Assembly: GCA_005406025.1 (NCBI GenBank)
Contig: BGZK01000850.1
Span: 124,001-188,000, forward strand
DNA: 64,000 nucleotides
Direction: 5' to 3'
Source: Eumeta japonica
Taxonomy: Eukaryota; Arthropoda; Insecta; Lepidoptera; Psychidae
The notes beneath the pieces were generated by a model. The model did no database searches. It saw only the letters and a list, made by a program, of their open reading frames with translations, and was not told the DNA's origin. Every line of letters begins with the position of its first letter. Position 1 is the first letter of the stretch. Of this stretch, positions 22,164 through 31,940 are shown piece after piece. Both the position numbers and the translations under genes were made by a program.

Positions 22164-23689
22164 AGGATCCATGTACTTTATGTCGACAAAATAAATAAAT
22201 TTTTCATTTCATTTTTGATAACATTTAATTAACCAATAATTTGCATAACTTTCTGAACGAACTCATAGTAACGTAGTCATTACTCATTATTTTTCTGTAA
22301 ATAAATAAAAAAAGTACTACAAAAAGTTCGTTTTTAATATTTTTCTGTTATTCTTTAGATATTTCCTCGATTCTATAAAAGTGTACAAAGTGCAGGTCGG
22401 ATTTGAAACACCTCCTTTGTTCTGAGTGTAAGTCGATAAGAGTGTGGTCTAAGGTACTATAAGGTAGATTACGGGCCGCCGACGGGATATTGGATAATGG
22501 AGGAAGGGAGCGGCGCACGAGACGCTCCACCGCGCCTTCTCCTTCTTTGTCCGTTTGTTGTTACGCGCAGGCGTACTGTAACTAACCATTGTTCATTGTC
22601 GGTGATATTTTCAATTAAAAATATTAATGTCACTTTTAGAAATCTGCTACGTGGAATATTTATCCGCGATGTGAGTGCTCTACAGATTATGTTATTTATT
22701 AAAGTAATACCTATATATATCCGGTAAGGATGGCCGACAAAAGAAATCTCAAAAGCAAGCTTGCATGAACACAATGATGTATGTAAATAAAGCGTGAAAA
22801 CTATGTAAAAATCTAGTATCATATAGAAATTTGTGACATATACCCTTCTGGGAAATAGATGTGCATTTATAAATATACTCACGTTTATTTATACACTCAA
22901 CTCTACATATATTGCAATTTATTTTCCAATCCTTTAAAATTGTTTAAACGCATTATGCCTTAGTCCATAAAATAAATACTTAAAGCAAAAATTACACTCA
23001 ATCTTAATCTTGCGTAATTTGTATGCATTAAAATTTTTTTGCAAAATTTGTTGTGTAATGAACTGTTCGAGGATCGAGACTATTCGAAAAGTAAGCACTT
23101 AAAAAGCAGAAGATATATATTCCGATACACTGAGATACAATATATTACTACGGAACCACTTAAACATTTGTGGTCGATCGCACTTGGCTCAAGAACGCAC
23201 TGATCGGAAAAATAAAATTGTCTCCCAGCAGTTGTACTCCGTTATATATATTCCTCGACTAGCTGTCTCGAACCTCCTTCGAGTAAAAACAAGCCCAAAA
23301 ATTATGTGCAACAAATGAGTGGTAAGCATATAACATCAGACATAAACAGACAAGATTTATTGACACTGAAATATTCTACTCCAGAAATAAATGTATTTAT
23401 AGTACAATGACGTGAGGGTGGTAAAGGTGTAGGACGGCGGGAATTGTTTACACTTTGAAGATTAAAATTATTTTCTTTTATTTTATACGGGAATCATTTT
23501 ATATTCTTAATTTATTTAGGTTGTGAACATGATCCGAAACAATACTTTAGGGGAGAAAGATGCAGAGCGAGAAAATCAGTGAATATTATCTACTACAAAC
23601 TTTAGCAATGGTAAATATATCGAACAATATATTTTTCTTGAAGTATTTTTTTAAACGGCGGTAAATTAAAATTGGATGGAAAGAAAAAA
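22164..23689. other. Non-coding stretch with a short repeat fragment
   Basis: The segment 22841-22858 repeats TACCCTTCTGGGAAATAG from 1503. A GC-richer block at 22470-22580 has open frames on both strands but no exon borders. The remainder is AT-rich and unassigned. Confidence 0.4.
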
Positions 23690-24310
23690 CATAATAATCC
23701 TTACTGCTATGAGCGTAATAATAAGAATTCTGTTTAAATATTTATAAAAGTAGGGGCACTCTATACATTTAACAGAAGCTGAAAAATTTTTTTTGCAGCA
23801 AACATCAATTAGTGGCACATTTTTTGACAGCGCTTTTAAAAGCACTTTAAGGTTTCGAAGCAAATTTTTTTAATTAGTGTATGTTTTCGAAAATAATGGC
23901 TCAGAAAGTCGAAGAAATTATCCCCCTATTTTTAAAACGTACGTTAAAAAATATGAAAAATTACTAAGATAAAGTTTAATAAATACTTTTAATAGAAATT
24001 ATTATGAACATGATATGCCGTCAGATATACCTACAGTCTTTGAGTTATTGCGAAAAACTGCGCTTCTCAACAAAAGGACGGAAATGCCATGAAGATACAC
24101 TCTTTTGGTGCACTTTAATTTACAGAAATTTCAAAAGTTTCAGAGTAATAGTCGACATACCTACTTGTTTCTATAGTTATAGGCAACTAAAGTCCTTATA
24201 CCTATTATGTGCCTGAAACATGGAAAACAACGTAGTTTTTTTTTTCATTTATAGCGCATTTCTTTGTAGTAACGGCGTCGGAACCCTACAGTGAGCATGG
24301 TCCGATATGC
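23690..24310 (-). repeat. GGAACCCTA repeat family, long inverted copy
   Basis: Read on the minus strand it starts GAGCATATCGGACCATGCTC (about 24306-24287) then AGGGTTCCGA. It continues through an AT-rich body containing GTGCCACTAATTGATGTTTG and GAGTGCCCCTAC (about 23747-23758). The same order (AGAGCATG..ACCATGCTC, AGGGTTCCGA, TGTGCTAC, GAGTGCCC) appears in plus-strand copies at 44200-44645 and 46480-46830, with a fragment at 27470-27605. It is a dispersed repeat of unassigned class. Confidence 0.6.
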
Positions 24311-25780
24311 TCTTGACCGATTTTATCAGCCAACTGGCACCTTACCGCTACCGCGCCGCTACGCCATATATAAAATATGGTAAGACGTCAAAACTTTTCC
24401 TTCTGTTCGAATCACCTTTTTACATCCACTTTCGTAAGTTTAGATATACAATGCAAAAACCCAGCGTTTCAATTCATCGTGCATAATAATACTATTTATA
24501 TTCCGTCCCAAAATAAAAAAAAGTCTGCCCCTGACGAATGCTTTTGTCAAAGACCCCCTAAAGTAGAAAGTGAAAAATTATATAATTACGGTAGGCGATG
24601 GCGGCGAACCAATTTACATTTGTGAAACTCAAATTCCGTAATGTTAGCGGTCATTATGAGAATTCCGAGCGTTTATCGAAGAAAAAGTTTATATAGAAGA
24701 TATCCATCTTGGTGGAGTGTCAAATGGCGCATCAAATAGAAAAGGCGGAAATAAGAGGTAAAAAACTTTGTTAAATTAGTATCATGTATGGAATTAAAGT
24801 AAAATGGACGCTCAAAGTTAATAACGATGCGATGTGCCTTCAAATAAAATCAACAAACTTATAAATTATATGAAAGTGTTAATTTTCTTTATGGAATACA
24901 GGCTAAAATGACTTTTCCACTATTCTGTGTCGTCATGGACCGACATTATACAACTTGACCACTTCAAAAAATATAATTTGCCCTAAAGTAAAATGATATA
25001 GGAAACTGTAAAATTTGTTTCTATTTCGGTGAAAAATTACATTATAAGACATAACATTTATCGCCCGAATCTGAATAGATACTACACGTTTATTTTTAAA
25101 ATATCGATATGATATTACCAGAACATTTTAAAGTAATCCTTCAAAAACATGCAGACGAATAAAAAAAAGGCCAAGTTCCCGCGCCGCCGGCGACCAGTCC
25201 CATTCGGCTCTCGTGGTCTGCCGGTCGTGACCTATAACGAATCGATTCTCTTCTAAAGAACACCACGTCGGCCCGTTCCTGGAAGCCTATGGTAGGCTAC
25301 AAACGACATGGATCACAATTTGAAGATTTTGTAGAGGGTTCGCTCACCACCCAGGCGCACGGAGGCGCGTATGTGGCGACTGCCTTACCCGTAAGGGAAG
25401 AACAAATGAAAATTATAAGAAAATGATAATATTAGTTAGATTCGGGTCGATGGCATAATATAGAATCATAACTTTATTTTTCATATAGAAACTCAGGACA
25501 GATTTCGATATGACGACAGAGTATGAATATAATTTTTTTACCGTCCACATGAAAAAAAAGCAAAACTATTCTGACAAACTGAATACGTATCTTTACAAGA
25601 CGACTTTTATTCAAATCGAATCGGGAATAAGACACCTCACCTAACAAGTTATCATAACACGTATTAGTTGAATATATGCATTATTTTAAAGTTTATTACT
25701 AAACTCTAAAAATCAAACAAAATTAACTTCGCCAGAAACTGTCTTGTATATCGTATTTCAACGTATCTTTTAACTCAAAC
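24311..25780. other. Non-coding stretch with a CpG-rich patch
   Basis: A GC-richer patch at about 25165-25395 includes possible splice donors on both strands around CCTTACCCGTAAGG (a near-palindrome), which makes exon calls unreliable. Otherwise AT-rich, without recognised repeats. Confidence 0.35.
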
Positions 25781-25782
25781 GG

Positions 25783-25912
25783 CAGGTGGTCGGCGATGGG
25801 CACCTGGCGTTCGCGTGGCTCACGTAAATTCTAAATCTCGAGTCTCGAGACACGAACGCAGCTGCACAACAGGTGCTGACCGCCAGGTGCAAACCATGAT
25901 ATCGGTACCTGG
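25783..25912. promoter_or_regulatory. E-box cluster (CAGGTG/CACCTG/CAGCTG)
   Basis: Five E-boxes lie within 107 bases: CAGGTG 25783-25788, CACCTG 25801-25806, CAGCTG 25859-25864, CAGGTG 25870-25875 and CAGGTG 25884-25889. A near match TACCTG follows at about 25907. CAGGTG is the preferred site of Snail/Scratch and zfh1-type zinc fingers and of some Daughterless heterodimers. The segment is GC-richer than its surroundings and shows no transposon ends. Homotypic clustering suggests an enhancer or silencer; this is inference. Confidence 0.4.
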
Positions 25913-26559
25913 TTCCCTGGTACTTTTGGCGATATAAGGAAAAAAAATAACTACACAAAGATCGTTTCAACCAGAAAATAACTGGCTAAGTTCCGACCTT
26001 TTCGAGCGGCGTCGATAAGCGAAGATTTTTTTGTACGTTTTGAAGTTTCTATTGATTAGTATTACTTTCCCCGCATCACAATTTCATTGATTCTTGTATA
26101 TATGTAATAATAAACACTATTACTTCCGATAAAAAATTTAAATATTAAACCTTGTACCTATTTTTGAAATCGTATCAACAGTTGCTAATGTCATACCACC
26201 GAAGCGATGCACTAGAATGTATTTCTTATTTTTTATTATCGTAAAATCTTACATTTATTTTAAACGTTGAGCGTTCGTTAATATAATAAACACAGGGGTA
26301 ACGACAAAATAATTTAGCGTTATCACGGGTTAAGAGAATTGCGATCACATTACAAGCATAAACAATCACATTATTTTTTTTTAAATATCGTATTAAATTT
26401 GCTCAATACAACTCCGCATCGACTACCCGCAAATCGCTTATCATAACAATCGACACTATGAACTTCTTTGTTAACAAATTACTCACAGGAAAGTCCTTCA
26501 CACGAAACCACGGTGCGTATACGTACAAAATGAGAATTATCGCGGACTAGATGCGACAT
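25913..26559. other. AT-rich non-coding stretch
   Basis: No exon, repeat relative or element border is recognised. Confidence 0.45.
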
Positions 26560-26860
26560 CTGAACCGACGGACGGTACCTAGCAGTAGGTAGCCGATTGT
26601 AGCGGCGGTCGCGCGAACGTCGAGGGGCCCTTCCGCGCGCGGCCTCCGACGCGTTCCGACTCGGAGTGCGGCGGGCGCCGCGCCGGCCCTGCCGCCGGCC
26701 GCCGCCGGCTCGACGTGTCACCGGCGAGTGCGCGCGCAAAACCGCCGATGTGTACACGCCGCGCTTTCGAGGCGGTTTTTCCTCGTGACGTTTGTACGGG
26801 GGACACGCATATGTCGCCGTTTTCATTAAAACAGAAGCGAACACAATGGGAAACGCGGCG
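26560..26860. promoter_or_regulatory. CpG-rich patch
   Basis: Highly GC- and CpG-rich (words such as GGCGGGCGCCGCGCCGG near 26667-26683), about 300 bases long in AT-rich DNA. A minus-strand frame is open across it, but it begins without an ATG and is arginine-rich as expected by composition. A possible minus-strand donor GTGAGT lies just beyond it at about 26485. Candidate promoter or first exon of a minus-strand gene. Confidence 0.3.
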
Positions 26861-27234
26861 TTCGACTGTGAAATGAAACCCACGTAGGCACAGCGAGCAC
26901 TACATAACTCTACGCATAGATTTTAATTTAAAAAAAAAAAAAACGCAAAAACTCATTACCCTCCTTTGCGTCGCACATGGATAAAAAGGTAGTGTTTTTG
27001 ATGGCATAGAATCTACTCACGTATGTCATGAAAGTTTATAAGTTTTCACCGTGTATTTTATACCGTGTATTTAATTTTTTTTATCTTTTTTCTAACTTTT
27101 AAAAAAATAATTTCACATGAATTAAATTTTCACATATACGACAAATTGAAATGCCAGAGTTAAGTCTTACTTAGTTCTAAGAGATATTCTACGTTTTAAG
27201 GTGTATATGGTTCAAACAGGTTCCATTTACAGAA
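26861..27234. other. Non-coding stretch
   Basis: AT-rich, with an A-run at about 26929-26943. Nothing further is recognised. Confidence 0.4.
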
Positions 27235-27277
27235 GGAAAATTCTACCAATGTCATAATGACATCGGTAGAATTTTCC
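27235..27277. repeat. 43-bp near-perfect palindrome
   Basis: Arms of 21 bases (27235-27255 and 27257-27277) are inverse complements with a single mismatch and a one-base centre. The core on one side is ATTCTACCAATGTCAT and on the other ATGACATCGGTAGAAT. It can extrude as a cruciform or fold as a hairpin. It lies 29 bases before a long TA microsatellite. Confidence 0.75.
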
Positions 27278-27302
27278 GTATTGTGTGTGTGTCCGTTTGC
27301 GT

Positions 27303-27306
<4 letters not shown>

Positions 27307-27371
<65 letters not shown>

Positions 27372-27399
27372 GTGTATATATATATATACACACACACAA
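27307..27399. repeat. TA microsatellite grading into TATG/CA repeats
   Basis: An almost pure (TA)n tract of about 59 bases from 27307 is followed by TATATGTATATGTGTATA and then a CACACACACA run ending near 27399. This is a compound dinucleotide repeat, likely polymorphic in length. Confidence 0.95.
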
Positions 27400-27469
27400 T
27401 GCAAGATTGAAATACAATTTTATTACTCACCGTTTATTATTTCTTAACAATAATTTTACCCTGAAAACG

Positions 27470-27605
27470 CTTTATTATTTATTAAACAAAGTAGCAGCTT
27501 ATACAAGACACCTATACTATAAATTTCATCAATGTAAATCTTGCAATTTATGACGAAACTATAACGGTTCCATTTTTGATATTTCCGCTCGGAACCCTAA
27601 TAAAA
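27470..27605 (+). repeat. GGAACCCTA repeat family, 3' fragment
   Basis: GCAGCTTATACAAGACACCT (27492-27511), ATTTCATCAATG, GACGAAACTATAACGGTTCC and the end CGGAACCCTAATAAAAA match the end of the copy at 46480-46830, with the same order and strand. LINE-like DNA (GAGAATGGCTGGATCGATTT near 27640) follows up to about 27870. Confidence 0.6.
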
Positions 27606-27889
27606 ATCAATTGCCATATGTGTGTAAGAGCATCACTTGAGAATGGCTGGATCGATTTGACCAATTATTTTTTGTTATATTTGTAAACGTTAGGACAAGG
27701 TTTACATGAAATAAAATAATCTTTTTCTATCTGTGTGTTTAACTGGTCATGCGCAGTACCATCAGAACGGTTGAACCGCTCATCGTGATTTTCACTGAAA
27801 GTTAGAGGAGCTTACCGAGCTAAATTTAGGATACTTTTTATCCCGGTAATTTTTACGGTTCTTGCATGAAAAAAAAAATTAAAAATTCA

Positions 27890-28010
27890 TTGAACAGAAT
27901 CAAAGGTGGAACCGGAATCAATATCGGGAGCAAAATCGAAATCAGAACGTGTCATTAGTCGATAAAAAAGATGTAGGAAATTGTTGCATATCCACAAGGG
28001 GTAATAGCTA
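27890..28010 (+). repeat. CGGAA-array repeat family copy, short
   Basis: The array words GGAACCGGAATC, ATATCGGGAGC, AAATCGAAATCAGAACG are followed by TAGTCGATAAAAAAG and CATATCCACAAGGGG. This is the same order as the copy at 5050-5195, where CGGTCGATATAAAAA and CATATCCCCGCGGG follow the array. Confidence 0.5.
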
Positions 28011-29743
28011 TCTACAGTGAAAATTATGAAGAGTTTGAAGCCTTTTTAGGGTCCAATGGGAATTACTAAGAACCCTAATAATTTAATCGATTTCAATAAA
28101 ATTCAGAATTAACATAGTTGGAAGACAATGATAGACTATAGAATATATTTTTACGGTTCCACAAGAATTATAAAAAATGCTAATTATATATGCGACTTTA
28201 ATAAAATTTAGTATGGAAATATCTAGAAATAAAGGAAAGGATACAGGATACGTATTTAGGGTTATGTGATTATTACTAAGCACCCTTATGGTTTTACTAA
28301 TTTTGATAAATGTTTTCGAAGCCGCGAGCAAAGGTTCAAAGGAATAAGAAGTATCTCTGGTGTGCATATGTTTGTTATATTTTCATGACCAAATGAAAAG
28401 ACATGTATGAGATTTACCAGAAAATTAGCTTGCATCCTGAAAACGGGCATTAGTGAGACAGGGATTGAGATTGACATCGATCAATCCAAAAGATCAAAGA
28501 ATTCATTCTATATCTATGCTGGCGGAAGCTGCATGCATTAACTATACAGGATGGAATCAATCATGCATCTTTTCGCAAATATTCATAATCTCCTCCTTTT
28601 CAGAACAACTATGCAAAAAGTATCTATAAGAAAAATATATCATAGAAAATATGTTTACAAATAACTTAAATTACTAAAGAGAAAAAAAATCCTGCTCAGC
28701 GCATGCGCGCGTAGGCGCGCGTGCGGGACGATGTAAAGATCGCCGAAAATATTATTACATTAGTCTCTGATTTTCCACGTATTTTCCACATTTCTACACA
28801 CAAAACGAAGCGATCGTCGTTTCAATAGTTCCGGAGCTGTTACTATGCAAAGGAAAATAGATTTTTTTCAATATAACTCGGCCGATTCGTCCGATTGGCC
28901 TACAATAAATCAGTAAAAAAAATAAGCAATCGATAGATCTAAGAATGTTGAAGATCGGCCAAGGCGTTCGAGAGATATCGCGGATCGAACATTTTCATAG
29001 AATGAAAAGATGTCGCGTAATGTGGATATATGTGGATAAAAATGTATTCCACTAAACAAACAAGGCAAACTAAGACAAATTAGCGCGAAAACGACACTCC
29101 ACACAACTTACGGACTCACAGGCAGCAGTGCCACCTTTGCAAACTCCCCAACAATAAACCATGTTCGCATATTCGATAGCAGTGAAAGTCATTGTTATTA
29201 AACAAATAAACATTAATTACACACAATCTTAGTTTCAAAAACGGTAATATCGCTAACGTAACATTTTATAAGAAAATATGTAAACCTCTAAGGCTGCGGA
29301 CTGTGTGAGCGGGGTGTGCATCGGAGTGTTGAAACATCTGGGTGGGCAAAATACTCAAAAACTTGCTTAACGAATTTGCTGTACGTTTTCATGAGACACT
29401 TCAGCAACTAGCAGACACTTGTGATGCTGTAGATTGTATTGGCATTTCAGAATTTTCTTCCGACGGCAAGTTTTGTACCTCTGTATCATTAGACCGACTG
29501 GCTGATTGACTATACAAATTATTTGTGGTTGACGGAGGAATCATTTCATCTCTGAAGAAAGAAATCAGTTGAAAATACTGCCATCCTGAAGTATATCCAT
29601 CTGCTTTTGCACCAGATCGCTCGATGTATCATTTTCAACTCCTTTTTGTACTAATCTTTGCTATGTTTCCATCATTTTTAAGTACATTCTCTGAAAATGA
29701 AAATAGAAGATAACACAAATAACGTACTTTCCTGTTTTACAGA
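28011..29743. other. Non-coding stretch containing an NRF-1-type site
   Basis: The perfect palindrome GCGCATGCGC lies at 28699-28708 within a small CpG-rich block (28690-28730). This is the core of the NRF-1/Erect-wing binding site. The DNA at 29290-29743 shows some frame-like text upstream of the Harbinger remnant and may be part of that element. The rest is AT-rich. Confidence 0.35.
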
Positions 29744-30090
29744 TTCGTGGCTACTGGTGTTTCATTAAGAGCAATGGCGTTAAATTTTCGTGTGGGCAAA
29801 ATACTATTGCATTACGTATGCTTTAACCATCCAGAGAAGATTTTATTAGAATCGCATACGATTTTCAGAGATTGTGATAATTTCCTAACTGTATTGGCGC
29901 AATCGATAGAAAACACTGTGGAATAAAATGCCCTAAGTCGGGCTCATCTTATTTTAACTATAAAAGTACTTTTTGTCGTTTTCCAAGGAGTAGCAGACGC
30001 AAATAAAAAGATTATTACAATAGAAATCGGTAGAAGAAGAAGGCATAGTGATGGACAAACGTTTCATTATTCGTTATTGAATAAACTATT
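29744..30090 (+). pseudogene. PIF/Harbinger (HARBI1-like) transposase fragment
   Basis: The first frame reads FVATGVSLRAMALNF and then [10 protein letters not shown]. After a frameshift it reads [19 protein letters not shown] and YFNYKSTF, and after another shift [10 protein letters not shown] and ITIEIG. IGAIDGKH..IK.P..SGS.YFNYK followed by VADANY is the hallmark of the Harbinger DDE nuclease domain, with the first catalytic Asp in AID and another in ADA. This protein cuts and pastes a TA-rich-target DNA transposon. At least two frameshifts make it a pseudogene. TTTTACAG just before 29741 looks like a splice acceptor, in keeping with the intron-containing genes of this family. Ends of the element were not found. 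Confidence 0.8.
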
Positions 30091-31692
30091 AGCAAATTGT
30101 AGAGGGTGCAGCCTAAGCCTAAAAATGTATCTCATGAGATAACACGTACAAGTTTTAACCTATTTTCTCAGGAACGGCAACTTCAATGACTATGGTTACT
30201 TTGGCAAAATTATTTTAAAAAAGAAGGAAATTTATGAATGTTTGCGGAAAGACGCGTGATCGATTCCATGCGAAATAGGCAAACCGACCACAAGAAAGGG
30301 CAGAACTCGACTGATTCATCTAATTCCTTTTTTTTGTGTTTGTTTTCGTGTGTGAAAAAATAATTTTGAAAAATCAAACGGAAATTTTGAAAATTTTGAT
30401 GATACTTTCAATAAATACATCTTAATAAACTTCTTTTTTTAATTTCACACGAAACGAAGGAAAGAATCGAACTCACTGACAGACAACACATAGAGAGACT
30501 TAATGCTGAGCGCATTTCTCATTTTCTTCATTATAAAGTTGCAACCATGTGGTTGCAATAAAATGAAATGCTGTTCATGTATTAATACATCGTTTGAGGA
30601 CGTCTGAACCATGGTTAATACATTTTTTAAATTCTTAATAGTGTGATAGATTTATATTTTTTCTTTAATAGTTTTGTATTATATATATAATAATTTTATG
30701 TATTATTACATCTTTATAGTTAAGGATAAATTGCATAATCGTAGAAATAAAGAAATCAGGAACTCACAAATTAATTTGAGAAGAAATGTAATTAATCGAT
30801 TGAAATGTTACATGAGCTTTACATTTTTTCGAGGAAGCAATTTTATTTTTGGGGCATGTGTGGGGGTCAATAGAAGCTTAACCCCAAGTTTGTGGGGTTG
30901 CCGCCCTTGTCCCCCGGCCGCCATCTTGAAAAAAGCGGAGTAACACCTTTTTCGCGATATCTCGGAAATTATGCGTCCTTCAAAAAATTTGCAAAGACAT
31001 AATTTGTAGCAAATCGTTTCGCCTACAAATATATTCATATAACTTTTTGCTCTAAATTTAAAATTAAAGAAGTTATTAGCAAAAAAGTGAGAAAACTTTT
31101 ATAAAAATTTTCTTTTTTACTCTTTAACTTTTTTTATACATTTTACAAAAAAAATTACCTCAGACAAATCGTGATGATGGTCTTTTGAGGAAAATTTTTC
31201 TCTATAATTTTTTTTAATCGTTCGGCAAATCATTTGTATCGCATGCCGTCTAGTCTTTATTAACGCCGTATAAAGCTACGAAAAAAGTGTTTTGTAACAT
31301 TCCAAAACAAATGGTTTGGAATATTTTGAAATTTAAAGACATAAAGATAAGGATAATTTTCTTAATGACCGAATTAATATTAACAAATTAGCGTTGTTTG
31401 ACGCTTGCTTATGACAATTTACGCAATGATTTAAGTGATAGTTATTCTGTGACCGGCGGCAAGCATGTCTACTAGTGACTGTCTATGACTCCTGGTAGGG
31501 GTTTCTGTCAACCTTTGACGTACTACGCACTGCTTGGGCGTATGTCATGCAAAGTGGTTGAGGGTGCATCTGTCAATAGTTTCGTTAGTAGTTTAGTTTT
31601 CCCGAAATAGTACTGATTTGGCACAAAACTTACGTACAAATAAGATTCTAATCATTTGACGAATTAACATAAATCAAATATTAATACTTGCT
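30091..31692. other. Non-coding stretch
   Basis: AT-rich with a GC block near 30850-30930 (CCCCCGGCCGCCATCTTG). The block is followed by TTTTTCGCGATATCTCGGAA and several A/T-rich segments suggestive of an old, unclassified element. No coding remnant was recognised. Confidence 0.35.
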
Positions 31693-31823
31693 TAGGTGTT
31701 CGACATCTTCTCGAATCAACATTCATCTGGTTGGATGAAGTTCGTAGTGAAAGAACAGATTCAAGGTTCAGCTGTGTGTTGCATACTGCATGTTAATACA
31801 TCTTGCAGGCAAGCATTTAAATG
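31693..31823 (+). repeat. Dispersed repeat family C, copy 1
   Basis: Shared blocks are GTGTTCGACATCT, CTCGAATCAACATTCA, GAACAGATTCAAGG, CATACTGCATGTTAATACAT and GCAGGCAAGCAT. Copies 2 and 3 (35708-35842 and 53255-53392) carry the same blocks in the same order and strand. The unit is about 135 bases; class unknown. Confidence 0.65.
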
Positions 31824-31905
31824 TCAATATCTGCATATTAACACATCACACGATAAAACAATCGAGACATTTTCGTTAATTATAATAATGTTTGCAAATT
31901 ACAAG

Positions 31906-31940
31906 TATAAAAGGTGCAGACGGGGACAGCGTACATTCGA
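31906..31940 (+). promoter_or_regulatory. TATA-box plus initiator-like core promoter
   Basis: TATAAAAGG starts at 31906. ACATTC at 31933-31938 matches the initiator TCAKTY at five of six positions and places A+1 at 31935, so the first T of the TATA box is at -29, within the normal range. It lies about 80 bases downstream of repeat family C. A small 36-codon frame starting MAFLFYFNQE begins at 32092, but I cannot show it is used. Confidence 0.35.

Noticed and set aside
22469..22882. 137-codon minus-strand frame
   Set aside because: It contains a dispersed-repeat segment (22841-22865) and shows no family motif.
25344..25392. Possible micro-exon between CACCCAG and GTAAGG
   Set aside because: CCTTACCCGTAAGG is nearly palindromic, so donors appear on both strands. 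No neighbouring exon supports it.
26479..26883. 134-codon minus-strand frame across the CpG-rich patch
   Set aside because: It opens with GTG and is arginine-rich as expected from GC composition. There is no domain and only a weak donor.
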